A DNA stretch of 64,000 nt, taken from NCBI GenBank assembly GCA_022826755.1, contig JAJDUG010000030.1:32835-96834 (forward strand), read 5' to 3'. Under the pieces are notes generated by a model. It was not told the origin of the DNA. It saw only the letters and a list, made by a program, of their open reading frames with translations, and did no database searches. This DNA comes from Acidobacteriota bacterium. GTDB taxonomy: Bacteria; Acidobacteriota; Terriglobia; Versatilivoradales; Versatilivoraceae. Position 1 is the stretch's first letter. Every line of letters starts with the position of its first letter. Below, one piece after another: positions 9,797 through 18,739 of this stretch. The position numbers and the translations under genes are program-made.

Positions 9797-10408
9797 TCAC
9801 CGACTCTTGCCGTTCTTCAATCCTTCTCCCGGGTCATCGTTGTCGACTCCGCAGGCGGGACCCGTTGAATCCAGACCGCAGACACCCCGAAAGCTGGCGC
9901 GGTGGAGGGGAGTCGGTCCCAGCAGCTTCAGGGCATCCCGATGCTTCCGGGTGCCGTATCCCATGTTGTTTCTCAGGTCATAACCCGGGTACCGCGCGTC
10001 CAGGTCCACGATCAAGCGGTCCCTGGCGACCTTGGCCAGGATCGAGGCGGCCGCGATAGAGAGGGAGCGCCGGTCTCCTCCCACGATGGACTGCTGGGGC
10101 AAGGGAACCGGCACGACCATATCGCCGTCGCACAGCAGATAGTCCGGCCTTGTTTCCAGCTTTTCGACAGCCAGATGCATGGCTCTGCGGGTTGCTTCCA
10201 GGATGTTGATCCGATCGATGGTGGATGAGTCCACGAAGGCGACCGCGGATGCTTCAGCCGTCATTCGGATTTCATCGGCCAGTTTCAACCGCCGCCGGGG
10301 ACTCAGTGTCTTGGAGTCGTTGATTCCAGGGGGGATGCGCTGGGGGTTCATGATCACGGCGGCGGCGCAAACGGGGCCGAACAGGGCTCCGCGGCCCACC
10401 TCGTCCAA
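9797..10408 (-). CDS. rnhB: Ribonuclease HII (start codon uncertain)
   Basis: The protein removes ribonucleotides from DNA duplexes. The catalytic LDEVGRGALFGPVCAA motif, NDSKTLSPRRR, the YLLCDG strand and the KVARDRLIV segment are all present. The coordinates use a TTG at 10408, which would make the second residue the catalytic Asp. The conserved stretch GCGFRRIAG lies just upstream in the same frame, so the true start is further upstream. Reading back into the end of rplS I find no ATG, GTG or TTG in this frame; an ATT at 10600-10598 overlapping the rplS stop and a CTG are the only candidates. It is the last ribosome-operon gene after rplS. Confidence 0.85.
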   Translation of the reverse strand: MDEVGRGALFGPVCAAAVIMNPQRIPPGINDSKTLSPRRRLKLADEIRMTAEASAVAFVDSSTIDRINILEATRRAMHLAVEKLETRPDYLLCDGDMVVPVPLPQQSIVGGDRRSLSIAAASILAKVARDRLIVDLDARYPGYDLRNNMGYGTRKHRDALKLLGPTPLHRASFRGVCGLDSTGPACGVDNDDPGEGLKNGKSR

Positions 10409-10595
10409 CCCGGCGATTCTGCGGAAGCCGCAGCCCTGGGCGTGGACTTCGAAGTTTAGATTACAGTGGGCTGTGCGGGCCTGGTGGGTGGGGTAGGTGG
10501 ACGCAAGCGGCAGGAGTGCCTCGCAGAAAAAGTCCGGATGGTCCGCAGGCTCCGGGGGAATCTCCCGAACTCCCTGCCGGCGGAAGCGCTCCGGT

Positions 10596-10943
10596 TCAAT
10601 AGTCTCTGAGTTCCTTGATTTTGGCTGCTTTTCCTCGGCGGCTGCGGAGGTAGTAGAGTTTGGCTCTCCGCACGCGACCTTTTCGCACTCGCTCGATCTT
10701 GTCGATGATGGGAGAGTGCAAGGGAAAAATCCGTTCCACTCCCTGCCCGAAGGATGTCTTTCTGACGGTGAAGGAAGACCGGAGGTCGCCGTCCTTCCTG
10801 GCGATCACGGCGCCTTCGAATACCTGTACCCGTTGCTTCTCCCCTTCCCTGATTTTCACATGCACCCGGACCGTGTCTCCCACCCGGAATTCGGGATGGT
10901 CGGTGCGCAACCGGCTCTGTTCCAACTCGCTCAAGGAATGCAT
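10596..10943 (-). CDS. rplS: 50S ribosomal protein L19
   Basis: The 115-residue protein is a typical L19, which sits at the subunit interface of the ribosome. [18 protein letters not shown] and the FEGAVIARK strand are conserved, and [20 protein letters not shown] closes the protein as in most L19 sequences. It is encoded in the order rpsP, khpA, rimM, trmD, rplS, rnhB, the standard bacterial arrangement. It begins 21 bases after trmD. Confidence 0.95.
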   Translation of the reverse strand: MHSLSELEQSRLRTDHPEFRVGDTVRVHVKIREGEKQRVQVFEGAVIARKDGDLRSSFTVRKTSFGQGVERIFPLHSPIIDKIERVRKGRVRRAKLYYLRSRRGKAAKIKELRDY

Positions 10944-10964
10944 CGGGCTATCGGGGGAAACGGC

Positions 10965-11759
10965 TTACGCCTCGAACTCCGTTTCCAGCAAGCATTTATC
11001 CTCTTCCGACAAACAGCCGTATTCTAGTAGATCGGGGCGGTTTCTCAAAGTCTTTTCTAGCGCCTTCCTTCGTCTCCAGAGTTTGATTTTCCTGTGATCT
11101 CCAGACAGCAGCAGAGGGGGGACGTCAAGGCCCTGGAAGCTCTCCGGCCGGGTGTATTGGGGATGGTCCAGGATTGCGGGTCGCCGGATGTGTCTGCCCG
11201 GCCGGGTGACCTCCACGGGACGGGAAAAGGACTCGTTGAGGTTGCTGCGATGGTTGTGGAGCACGCCTGGAACCATTCTCACGATGCAGTCGACCAGCAC
11301 GCAGGCGGCCAGTTCCCCGCCGCTCAGAACATAGTCGCCAATGGAGACTTCATCGGTGGCCAGGTGGTCGGTGACCCGTTCGTCCACGCCCTCGTAGCGG
11401 CCGCAGATCAGGATGAGCTGCCGGCAGTCCGCCAGTTCCCGGACCGTGTCCTGAGTCAGCCTGCGTCCCTGGGCCGAGAGCAGGATGGTCCTGCAGGCCG
11501 GGAAGGAACCGCCGCGAGGAGCAATGCTGCTGACGGCCCGGAAGAGAGGCTCTGGCTTGAGGACCATGCCTTCTCCTCCTCCGAAGGGCCGGTCGTCGAC
11601 CGTCCGGTGGCGGTCGCCGGCGTGGTCCCGGAGGTCGTGAATCGCCACCGAAACCAGGTTCTTCCTGAGGGCCTGCCTCACCATGCCGAATTCGAAGGGG
11701 CCCTGGAAGAACCCTGGGAAGATGGTGACGATATCGAATCGGATGGACGTTGCGGACAC
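10965..11759 (-). CDS. trmD: tRNA (guanine-N1-)-methyltransferase TrmD
   Basis: The 264-residue enzyme methylates G37 next to the anticodon, which prevents frameshifting. It has the knotted SPOUT fold: FDIVTIFPGFF at the N-terminus, the DDRPFGGGEGMVLKPEP loop, LICGRYEGVDERV and the SIGDYVLSGGELAA knot loop, followed by the C-terminal helical domain with RRRKALEKTL. The start is a GTG at 11759; no ATG is close. The gene lies between rimM (24 bases) and rplS (21 bases) in the ribosome-maturation operon. Confidence 0.95.
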   Translation of the reverse strand: MSATSIRFDIVTIFPGFFQGPFEFGMVRQALRKNLVSVAIHDLRDHAGDRHRTVDDRPFGGGEGMVLKPEPLFRAVSSIAPRGGSFPACRTILLSAQGRRLTQDTVRELADCRQLILICGRYEGVDERVTDHLATDEVSIGDYVLSGGELAACVLVDCIVRMVPGVLHNHRSNLNESFSRPVEVTRPGRHIRRPAILDHPQYTRPESFQGLDVPPLLLSGDHRKIKLWRRRKALEKTLRNRPDLLEYGCLSEEDKCLLETEFEA

Positions 11760-11783
11760 CGGTTGCAGAATCCTTGAGCCTTC

Positions 11784-12305
11784 TCAGGAGAGATCCTCGA
11801 GACCTGGCGGGAGTTCGCAGATCAGCTCCTTGTTGGACAGGTCCACGCTCCGGACGATGTCCCTGGCAAAGGGAACCAGCAGCTCCTTTTGGTCGCGCCT
11901 CAAGGTGAGCAGGAAATGGCCTCCCGCTTCGAGCACCTCGGTGACCCGTCCTATGGTGTGGCCCCGGCTGTCTTTGGCAACGCAGTCTACCAGGTCGAAT
12001 TGATAGTAGGTTCCATGGGGCAGATCCAGGAGGTTTTCACGGTCGATTCTCACTTCGTGGCCGCGCAGCCCTTCGGCAGCCCCGATATCGTCGATGCCGG
12101 AGAATTTCAGGAGGATGCGCTGCTTGTGGAACCGGAATGCTTCCAGTTCCAGGGGGAAAGGGCTGTGGTCGTCCTTCTGAAGGTAGACTTTCTCGAGGTG
12201 GTGAAATCTCTGGGGGAAATCGGTGAGCAGCTCGGCGGCCACCTCACCCCTGTTGCCGTGGGGCTTGATCACCTTGGCAACACTTACGAGCCGGTTGGGC
12301 GACAA
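11784..12305 (-). CDS. rimM: 16S rRNA processing protein RimM
   Basis: The 173-residue protein helps assemble the 30S head by binding S19. The N-terminal beta-barrel domain (VAKVIKPHGNRGEVAAELLTD) and the C-terminal PRC barrel (YYQFDLVDCVAKDSRGHTIG, then LLVPFARDIVRSVD) are both visible. The start is TTG at 12305, with CTGGAG upstream overlapping the end of khpA; the intergenic gap is only six bases. Length and order in the operon are standard. Confidence 0.92.
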   Translation of the reverse strand: MSPNRLVSVAKVIKPHGNRGEVAAELLTDFPQRFHHLEKVYLQKDDHSPFPLELEAFRFHKQRILLKFSGIDDIGAAEGLRGHEVRIDRENLLDLPHGTYYQFDLVDCVAKDSRGHTIGRVTEVLEAGGHFLLTLRRDQKELLVPFARDIVRSVDLSNKELICELPPGLEDLS

Positions 12306-12311
12306 GTGGTT

Positions 12312-12542
12312 CTACTCCAGGATCTCGAGGGTGAACCGCTTCTTGAGCTTCATACCTGCCGCTCCCAGGATGGTGCGGATTGAACGGGCCGTTCTCCCCT
12401 GCTTGCCGATCACTTTCCCGAGATCGCTGGGAGCCACTCTCAACTCGAGAACGGTGGTCTGCTCACCCTCGATCGGTTTCACCACGACCTGTTCCGGATG
12501 ATCCACCAATGCCTTCGCTATCTCTTCGATCAGCTCCTTCAT
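12312..12542 (-). CDS. khpA: KH-domain RNA-binding protein KhpA
   Basis: The 76-residue protein is a single KH domain with the [21 protein letters not shown]-binding loop. KhpA partners with KhpB/Jag in RNA binding linked to cell envelope growth in Gram-positive bacteria; the role in this organism is inferred only. The ATG follows a strong AGGAGG six bases upstream. Its place between rpsP and rimM is a conserved arrangement in many phyla. Confidence 0.9.
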   Translation of the reverse strand: MKELIEEIAKALVDHPEQVVVKPIEGEQTTVLELRVAPSDLGKVIGKQGRTARSIRTILGAAGMKLKKRFTLEILE

Positions 12543-12612
12543 GGCTACCTCCTTGGTGCATCCTGGTCGACTGCTGGAACCACCACTACAGGTAAAAGGG
12601 AGATGCCGTGGA

Positions 12613-12846
12613 TTACCCGATCTTGCCGAGGAAGCTCTTGACGGTATCGGTTGGCTGCGCTCCCCTGGCTACCCAGAAATCATATTTCTCCTTGTCCAGA
12701 TGAATGGAAGCTGGATCGGTCTTTGGATTGTAATGCCCGAGTTGGTCGATATACCTGCCGTCACGCCGCTTGGACTTCTCCAGGACGACAATCCGGAAGG
12801 AAGGATGCTTCTTCTTCCCGGTACGGGCCAGTCTAATGGTCAACAA
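12613..12846 (-). CDS. rpsP: 30S ribosomal protein S16
   Basis: The 77-residue protein is a complete S16: [20 protein letters not shown] at the start, then the [14 protein letters not shown] segment and [15 protein letters not shown] near the end. The start is a TTG at 12846, with AGGAGG upstream. It opens the operon rpsP-khpA-rimM-trmD-rplS-rnhB. The DUF948-like gene ends 25 bases upstream, so transcription may come from further up or from a promoter inside that gene. Confidence 0.93.
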   Translation of the reverse strand: MLTIRLARTGKKKHPSFRIVVLEKSKRRDGRYIDQLGHYNPKTDPASIHLDKEKYDFWVARGAQPTDTVKSFLGKIG

Positions 12847-12870
12847 TGCGTCTTCCTCCTTGGAACAACA

Positions 12871-13407
12871 TCAGATGAACATCTCCTCATCCTGGTGGAC
12901 TTCATTCACCGGGTTGCGCTTGCGGCCGAAGAGGGCGTTGAGCCCGCTCGACAACCCGCGAATCAGTACCGACAGCTCCCCGATGGGGGTGAGGATGCTT
13001 TCCTGGACAACCTGCGAGGTGGCTTCCATTTTCTTGATGGCGTGGGTGACCACTTCGTCGGCCTTGGAAATCTGCAGGCGGGCCCGATTGGTGGTCTCCT
13101 CGATTACCGAATTGACGTCCCGGATCTGGCTCCGCACCGATTGGGTGACTCCCGTCAGGGTTTCGGTGGTAGCCCGGACGCTCCGCACAATGTCCTTGAC
13201 CTCTCCGAGAACCTCGCGAAGCTCCTTGATGGCCGGCGATCCCTGTTGTTCCACCACGGCGCGCATGCGATCGAGGTTTCCCCCCATCTTGCGTACCGCG
13301 GCCAGGAGCACGACCATGGTTCCCAACTGGAGGCAGACGAAGACCACCACCAGGATCAGCAGCACACCGACCAGGTTTTCCAGATTTCCGCCGACTAGAT
13401 TCTCCAC
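12871..13407 (-). CDS. Membrane-anchored coiled-coil protein (DUF948-like)
   Basis: The 178-residue protein has one N-terminal transmembrane helix (about residues 12-38) followed by a long amphipathic helical region with repeated V, T, S and E residues, as in DUF948-type envelope proteins and the signalling helices of chemoreceptors. The C-terminus is charged. No enzymatic motif is seen. The start is a GTG at 13407 with GGAG upstream. It is encoded just after a YtxH-like gene, a common pairing of small membrane stress or envelope proteins. Confidence 0.6.
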   Translation of the reverse strand: MENLVGGNLENLVGVLLILVVVFVCLQLGTMVVLLAAVRKMGGNLDRMRAVVEQQGSPAIKELREVLGEVKDIVRSVRATTETLTGVTQSVRSQIRDVNSVIEETTNRARLQISKADEVVTHAIKKMEATSQVVQESILTPIGELSVLIRGLSSGLNALFGRKRNPVNEVHQDEEMFI

Positions 13408-13496
13408 GGTGTTTCTCCGGGTTTTGACGTTGCGGTCCGCCGGACAGGTCGGAGTATCGATTTCGCGGCCCCTGTCGCTGGCGGTCCGACCCGCGT

Positions 13497-13817
13497 TCAG
13501 GACTCGGTCTCAGGCTTGCCTTTTTCTTCCTGGTAGGCCTGCTTGCCGGCCGCGATGGCCGCGGAAATCTGGTCTCTCTGGGTGCTGACGGCTTCTTTGC
13601 CCTTTTCAAGGCCCTTGTCAAGATAGTCGGACACCTTCTCGGAAGTGACGCGGGTTGCCGAGGAAACCCGTTCCCGGCTGTCGGCCGTCCGCTGAGCGAT
13701 GATATCCCGTGTTTCCCGGCCGGCGCGGGGCGCAAACAGCAGAGCTACGATTGCCCCGATGCCGCCGCCAACCAGGAAGTAAGCCAGCTTTGAACCGCGG
13801 TCTGTGCCTTCTCCCAT
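13497..13817 (-). CDS. YtxH-like small membrane protein
   Basis: The 106-residue protein starts with a glycine-rich transmembrane segment (LAYFLVGGGIGAIVALLF, residues 11-28) followed by APRAGRETRDII and a long polar helix rich in E, K, S and Q. This is the YtxH/gas-vesicle-GvpP-like layout, often linked to general stress but with unknown molecular action. The ATG at 13817 has an AGGAGGAGGT ribosome-binding site upstream; the longer open frame beyond it runs into a CACGAAT-type repeat and was not used. Confidence 0.7.
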   Translation of the reverse strand: MGEGTDRGSKLAYFLVGGGIGAIVALLFAPRAGRETRDIIAQRTADSRERVSSATRVTSEKVSDYLDKGLEKGKEAVSTQRDQISAAIAAGKQAYQEEKGKPETES

Positions 13818-13949
13818 TACTGTGTTACCTCCTCCTGTGGGGTCCTGCTGAGAGGTGCTGCCAGAAAGCTTGAGTTTAGCACAATCCCCGGGGCCGTCCC
13901 AGCGGATTCGGGCTGTCGAAGACCCCGGGAACCGACCCGAAAATCCTGA

Positions 13950-13976
13950 AACATTCGTGTTCATTCGTGGTTCGCC
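13950..13976 (-). repeat. CACGAAT-family repeat fragment
   Basis: On the minus strand this reads GAACCACGAATGAACACGAA, the same word as at 34137-34170 and 51724-51768. It lies upstream of the YtxH-like gene and downstream of the VWA gene. Confidence 0.6.
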
Positions 13977-14067
13977 TTTTGTCGGCGGTCGACTGTTTTT
14001 CCTCTGAATGGTCCGCACCCCAGAGCGGGGGGCAGCCCAAACAGGGATGTGGCCCTGACCTGACCCG

Positions 14068-15066
14068 TCAGGGCTGAGCCTCGGAGGGAAAGAAAAGGCG
14101 GGCCGGATGGGTCAACCGCATGGTGGGGGAAAGCGTGGCGCCAAGCCTGGCCTCGATCTCGAAAAAGCCGCTCGGCCTGGGAGGAACTTCGAATTCGACG
14201 GCATAGAAACTGTCCGCCCATTCGAAGGCTTCCTGGAGAGTACGGGGAATATCCCCGGTTGACTTGGAAAGGAACAGCCGCCCCCCCGCGGCGCCGGTCA
14301 CCTGCACCAGGCCGTCCTGGTAGGTGCGGTTGAGCGAGTCTCTCCCGGGAGCGACGTGGACCACCAGCAGGGGGATGGGGAAACGCACCATGGCCGTAGA
14401 CAGGCGAGAGATTTCTTCCTGCAGCGCCCGCCCCTGAAAGCGACGGCTGAGGTCCCTGCTGTCGCTGCGGTTGATCGTCGGGTTGCTGTATTCGGTGCGG
14501 TAGTTGGCCACATCGCTGTCGGTGACCAGGATGACGGCCACCCGGACGCTGCTCTTGCGCATCAGGGAAGAGGAAAAGTCGGCCAGCGCCTGGATGGATT
14601 CGAGGAGGCCGGCCTTTCCGAACTGACGACTCTGTCGGATTTTCTTCAACAGAAGCCGCTTGTCCCTGGTCGGATCCTGGATCACCGTGAGGGTTTCCCG
14701 AACTTCGATAAGCCCCACCCAGTACTCCGGTCCCAACTTCCGAACCTCTTTGGTCAGGGCCTGTTTGGCGGCATTTATGGGGGCTTGGTCTTCGACCAGG
14801 TCGAAGGCCAGAAAGAGAAGGGTCGGGGTGCCCGGATGCTCCTGCCGGGTTACTTGCAAGGGCTCCGGGCCTGCAAAAATGGAGAGGTCCTCGCGGCCCA
14901 TCCGGGGTTGAACCGGCGCTCCGTCCTTCAATACCCAGAAGGGAACGCAAAAGCGAATGCCGCCTGCATCGGGGCTCTTTTCAACAGGCAGTCCGGAGGG
15001 CGACAGCAGGAGGCAAAGCCCCAGGACCACCGGCCATTTGACCAATGACAAACCGCTGGGAACCAC
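14068..15066 (-). CDS. VWFA-related domain protein, probably secreted
   Basis: The 332-residue protein has an N-terminal hydrophobic signal (residues 8-24) and a von Willebrand A-like domain of the VWFA-related type frequent in Acidobacteriota. The fold is suggested by the TLLFLAFDLVED strand, the KLGPEYWVGLIEV strand, SVRVAVILVTDSD and LLVVHVAPG. The metal-site motif DxSxS is replaced by FDLVEDQ, so classical MIDAS metal binding may be lost. A beta-rich tail follows (FYAVEFEVPP). The start is the GTG at 15066, chosen because it puts the signal at the N-terminus. It lies 47 bases downstream of the large outer-membrane barrel gene and may be co-transcribed with it. Confidence 0.72.
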   Translation of the reverse strand: MVPSGLSLVKWPVVLGLCLLLSPSGLPVEKSPDAGGIRFCVPFWVLKDGAPVQPRMGREDLSIFAGPEPLQVTRQEHPGTPTLLFLAFDLVEDQAPINAAKQALTKEVRKLGPEYWVGLIEVRETLTVIQDPTRDKRLLLKKIRQSRQFGKAGLLESIQALADFSSSLMRKSSVRVAVILVTDSDVANYRTEYSNPTINRSDSRDLSRRFQGRALQEEISRLSTAMVRFPIPLLVVHVAPGRDSLNRTYQDGLVQVTGAAGGRLFLSKSTGDIPRTLQEAFEWADSFYAVEFEVPPRPSGFFEIEARLGATLSPTMRLTHPARLFFPSEAQP

Positions 15067-15113
15067 CCAGGTACCCTCTCTTTGCGAGGAGTTCAGTCGC
15101 TGCGCCGGGGAGG

Positions 15114-18100
15114 CTAAAAGCTTACTCGGAGTCCGAGCTGGACGATGCGCCCGCCGCGGGAGCCGATAATCCTGCCGGCGTTGCTGTTGGGATTTTCGCG
15201 GGATCCGATGATGGCGTCGGGGCGATTGAGATTGGCGTGGTTGAGGGCATTGAAGGCCTCGCCGATCAGCTCCAACGTCCAGTCCTCACTCACCGGCACC
15301 CGCTTGCTCAGGGACATGTCGAGGTTCCAGAAGCTGGGATTGCGCAAGGTTGGATGGTAGCGCGACCCGTTTCCCAGGGTGAAGTCGGCCGGCTGCTCGA
15401 AGGCCAGAGGATTGAACCACCGCCAGGGCGAGCGGTCCTCAAGGTGTGGATCGACACCGGGAACCCAATCGACCCTCAAGGATTCGGCCACGCCGCCGGT
15501 GTTGTTGAACAGGGGTCTCAACTGAATCGGGGTGCCGCTCTGGAAGATGCTCATGCCGCTCATGGTCCATCCTCGCCCCAGGGCATTGATCCAATGGCGG
15601 GAACTGGAGAAACGGCGGCCTTCGCCGAAGGGCAGCTCATAAAGATAACTGGCTCTCAAGCGGTGGGTTCTGTCGTTGGAGGAAAGGGACTTTTCGGCTT
15701 GCAGGTTGGTCGAATTCTGAGGAGGCTTGCCTTTCAGCAGGTTGTCGAGGGCCTTGGAATAGGAATAGGAGCCGGTGAAGCTCAGGCCCCTTGAAAGTCG
15801 CTTGTCGACCCGGAGATAGCCGCGATGGACGGAGTTCGATCCGGCAGGGTAGCCGTACCCATGGGCGATGCGGCGAAACTGGGGATAGGGTCGCAGCGAC
15901 TGTCTGAATTCCAGGTCGTTGAGCCGGTCCCGGAACTGCAAGGCGGAAGGGGCCAGCGGGTTGAGATTCACGTCGTTCCCCATGGGGAGATGATTCCCGC
16001 GTTCCCCGATGTAGGCCACACGCACCGCGAAGTCGGAAAAATCCCTCTCGATCTCCAGCCGCCACTCGTGGACTTCGGGCGTTTCGGTATGGGGCTCGAA
16101 GTATGCGGCATCCTGGTGGTTGGCCGCGGTCGAAGTGAGGTCCGGTGGGTTGGCCACCCGGGGGAACCCTTGCCGGAGCAGCATGACCGGCTCCAACTGC
16201 CGGTTGGGGGAGGTGAGGAGCGGCGTGGCGTTGAACCCCAAGGTGCCCAGGTGGGACGGGTCCAGAGGAAGGGAATCGGAATAAAGCCCATAGTTGGCGC
16301 GTATGACCGTCCTGCGGTCTCCCCAGGGGCTCACCGCTACGGCGACTCCAGGTTCCAGGTTGACCTGGTTGGGGGTAAAGGTTCTGGGCCGCCCGGCCCG
16401 GCCCGCGAAAACGAGGATCCCGGGGTGTCCGTTCTCGGGGTTCAGACCCTCGAAGTCCAGGCTGGACTGCCGGTCGAATTTTTCACGAGGCGCCGTGTCC
16501 AGTTCCACGTTCAATCGGAACGTCCAGGTAAGCTTGGGAGTGAGCTGATATTCGTCGCTGAATCCGAACTCATACTGCTCCGAGCGCAGGTAGGTGGGGT
16601 GCAGGACCATGGACTGCTCGGCGCGGTCGGGCATCCCCAGCAGGAACTGGGCAGCGGGGCTTCCCGTGTTGTTGACGCCCGGCAGTCCCGTCAGATCTCC
16701 GGAGAAGTCGAATCGGCCCGAAGGGTATCGGGACCGGAAACTGTTCACCTGCCTCCAGTAAGCCTTGCCGTGCAGCTTCAGGTTGTGCTTGTTGTAGCGC
16801 AGGCTGATGGCATCGGACACTGAAAAGTCGGCAATCTGGTAGCGGGACAGAGCCCCCGGTCGGGTGCCGATATCGACAAAGTGGCCGAGAGCGAATCGAG
16901 GAAAGGCGCCGCTTCCCAGTCCGTTGATCCCGAGCTGTTCCGGGAAATGAGTCCGATAGATATTCTCCTGGGCGCTGGCCAGGGAACGATGCCGCGCCCA
17001 CAAGGAGAACTGGTTGACCACTCGGGGCGAGAGGCTGAAGGTGTGGCTGAACCTTCCACTCCTGGAGCCCACCCGGCGCTGGGGCCTGCGCGGGTTGGCG
17101 GGGTTGTCGAAAATCGGGGCCGAGCCGTCGATCCCGCCGGAGAAGCGGCCGTTCCAGGTGAACTTTTGCCTGGTTCCGATATCGTGGTCAAGCTTCCAGA
17201 CCGTTCCATTGGGCGTGTTGGTTTCGGCTGCGTTGGTAAAAAAATTGTTCCGCAGGAACGGGCCGACGCCGGCGTTGGGATGGGGATAATAGGCCAGGGC
17301 CTTCAGAGCGACCGGATCCAGCCGGTGGGCCGGTATGCGGTTCCCCGGAAAGGGGTCGCGCAGGTACTGCAGGTTGGACAAGGAGACCGGTTGGGCGGGA
17401 TCGTAGTCGGGGTTGGGCCGGGTGGTGGCCGGGTCGTAGATCAGGACCGGGCGACCGGCGTTGTCGACCAGGTCGGAAAAGTCTCCCGAACGCTGGAGCG
17501 TCGTCAGAACGTCTCCCAAATAGGGCCGTGAGATCCTTTCCCGGGTGCCTTCGTAGGCGATGGAGAAGAACGTCTGCCCCCGGCCGTCGTAGAGCTTCGG
17601 AACCATGACCGGTCCGGTCAGGTTGAATCCGAACTGGTTCCGGCGCAATACGGACTTGGTCCCATTGGCCTGCCGGACCTCATGGGGCAGGGCATCCAGC
17701 GCGTCGTTGCGAAAATAATGGTAGAGGTTGCCGCGGTAATCCCGCGAGATGCGCCGGGAACCGTTGCCCTTCTCGCCGCCCGGATAGTCCAGCGTGATCC
17801 GTTGGATCTGGGCCCGGTATTCCCGAATGGCCCTCCGCAGCTCGATGGGAACGGCCGGGGCCGGGGATGCGGATCCCACGGGCTCGAGGGGGCCCAGCCC
17901 GGCAATGGTCCGTGGAGCGGGGGCGGCGGGTTGCGCCGCGTCCTGCTTCTCCTCCCCCAGACCGGTCGGCGGGAAACAGGCCAGGCCCAGCAATGCCAGG
18001 GCGAGAAGGATCGCCGGTATTCGCCTTGGGGCTCGATCGATGTTGCCGAATGTCAGGTCCACGGGCGCTCGTTTCCGCACACACTTCTCCACAAACAAGC

Positions 18101-18176
18101 CAGTATCCACCAAACAGCATCGGGTTGTCAATAGCTTGGCCGGAATTTCATTCCGAGGTGGCGCCTCGGACGCCAT
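15114..18176 (-). CDS. Oar-like TonB-dependent outer-membrane barrel, short N-terminus
   Basis: The 1020-residue protein matches the acidobacterial Oar-like TonB-dependent receptors: FRNDALDAL, LRRNQFGFNLTGPVMVPKLY, TFFSIAYEGTRER, the FPGNRIPAHRLDPVALKAL segment, many beta-strand repeats and a C-terminal aromatic end (GLRVSF). A hydrophobic signal is at about residues 53-72. The usual N-terminal carboxypeptidase-regulatory domain (about 90 residues) and most of the plug are not visible; only EYRAQIQRITLDYPGGEKG resembles the plug end. The start may lie at a GTG about 30-40 codons downstream of the ATG at 18176, which would place the signal normally. The ligand is unknown. The VWA gene follows. 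Confidence 0.78.
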   Translation of the reverse strand: MASEAPPRNEIPAKLLTTRCCLVDTGLFVEKCVRKRAPVDLTFGNIDRAPRRIPAILLALALLGLACFPPTGLGEEKQDAAQPAAPAPRTIAGLGPLEPVGSASPAPAVPIELRRAIREYRAQIQRITLDYPGGEKGNGSRRISRDYRGNLYHYFRNDALDALPHEVRQANGTKSVLRRNQFGFNLTGPVMVPKLYDGRGQTFFSIAYEGTRERISRPYLGDVLTTLQRSGDFSDLVDNAGRPVLIYDPATTRPNPDYDPAQPVSLSNLQYLRDPFPGNRIPAHRLDPVALKALAYYPHPNAGVGPFLRNNFFTNAAETNTPNGTVWKLDHDIGTRQKFTWNGRFSGGIDGSAPIFDNPANPRRPQRRVGSRSGRFSHTFSLSPRVVNQFSLWARHRSLASAQENIYRTHFPEQLGINGLGSGAFPRFALGHFVDIGTRPGALSRYQIADFSVSDAISLRYNKHNLKLHGKAYWRQVNSFRSRYPSGRFDFSGDLTGLPGVNNTGSPAAQFLLGMPDRAEQSMVLHPTYLRSEQYEFGFSDEYQLTPKLTWTFRLNVELDTAPREKFDRQSSLDFEGLNPENGHPGILVFAGRAGRPRTFTPNQVNLEPGVAVAVSPWGDRRTVIRANYGLYSDSLPLDPSHLGTLGFNATPLLTSPNRQLEPVMLLRQGFPRVANPPDLTSTAANHQDAAYFEPHTETPEVHEWRLEIERDFSDFAVRVAYIGERGNHLPMGNDVNLNPLAPSALQFRDRLNDLEFRQSLRPYPQFRRIAHGYGYPAGSNSVHRGYLRVDKRLSRGLSFTGSYSYSKALDNLLKGKPPQNSTNLQAEKSLSSNDRTHRLRASYLYELPFGEGRRFSSSRHWINALGRGWTMSGMSIFQSGTPIQLRPLFNNTGGVAESLRVDWVPGVDPHLEDRSPWRWFNPLAFEQPADFTLGNGSRYHPTLRNPSFWNLDMSLSKRVPVSEDWTLELIGEAFNALNHANLNRPDAIIGSRENPNSNAGRIIGSRGGRIVQLGLRVSF

Positions 18177-18240
18177 GGCGTTGCCGAGAAGAGGCCGCCA
18201 CTCGGATGTCGCGTTCGCGCCTGAGCTCCACTCTCCCGGG

Positions 18241-18633
18241 TCAGTCGCCTGACCGGAGCTTTTTCAGGAGCGGTCGGTTGGCCGGAGGGAAGCGGTAGTT
18301 CCCGAGCTCATCGGGAGTCACCCATGCGAAGCGTTGGCATCCCAAAGCCTGGATATCGCCGCCGGCGTATCGGCATTTGAAGAAATTCAGACAAACCGAT
18401 TTGTCCGGGTAGTCGTATTCGATCGTTTCGTACAGCTCTCCGACGACCACCCGAATATCGAGTTCCTCCCGCAGTTCCCGGACCAGGCATTCCCGCAAGG
18501 ATTCTCCGGGCTTGCGCTTGCCGCCGGGGAACTCCCACATCCCCGCGAGATGCGAATGGGGCGGCCTCTGGGTAATGAGCAGGCGTCCCTCGCGCAGGAG
18601 GACGGCGGCGGCGACTTCGATGGTGGGTTTCAT
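18241..18633 (-). CDS. Nudix hydrolase, MutT-like
   Basis: The 130-residue protein carries a Nudix box (G, five residues, E, seven residues, RELREELDI), in which the usual glycine after EE is replaced by aspartate. The segment VAAAVLLREGRLLITQRP and the C-terminal RFAWVTPDELGNYRFPPANRPLL are typical of MutT/8-oxo-dGTPase-like proteins that clean oxidised nucleotides. I chose the ATG at 18633 because the Nudix fold begins there; the frame stays open to 18738 but the extra 35 residues are unlike the family. It is transcribed away from the atp operon. Confidence 0.85.
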   Translation of the reverse strand: MKPTIEVAAAVLLREGRLLITQRPPHSHLAGMWEFPGGKRKPGESLRECLVRELREELDIRVVVGELYETIEYDYPDKSVCLNFFKCRYAGGDIQALGCQRFAWVTPDELGNYRFPPANRPLLKKLRSGD

Positions 18634-18739
18634 GGGGTCTTGAAGGCCGTGGCGGAGACCCTTCCATTCTCTTCCGCCGCGACGGTCCGAGGCAAAACAG
18701 ATCTTGACCGCAAACTCTACTTGTGATAATTTTCTCATG

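Noticed and set aside
9545..9800. TPP riboswitch in front of thiE
   Set aside because: thiE is directly coupled to the preceding gene and no THI-box sequence is visible in the operon.
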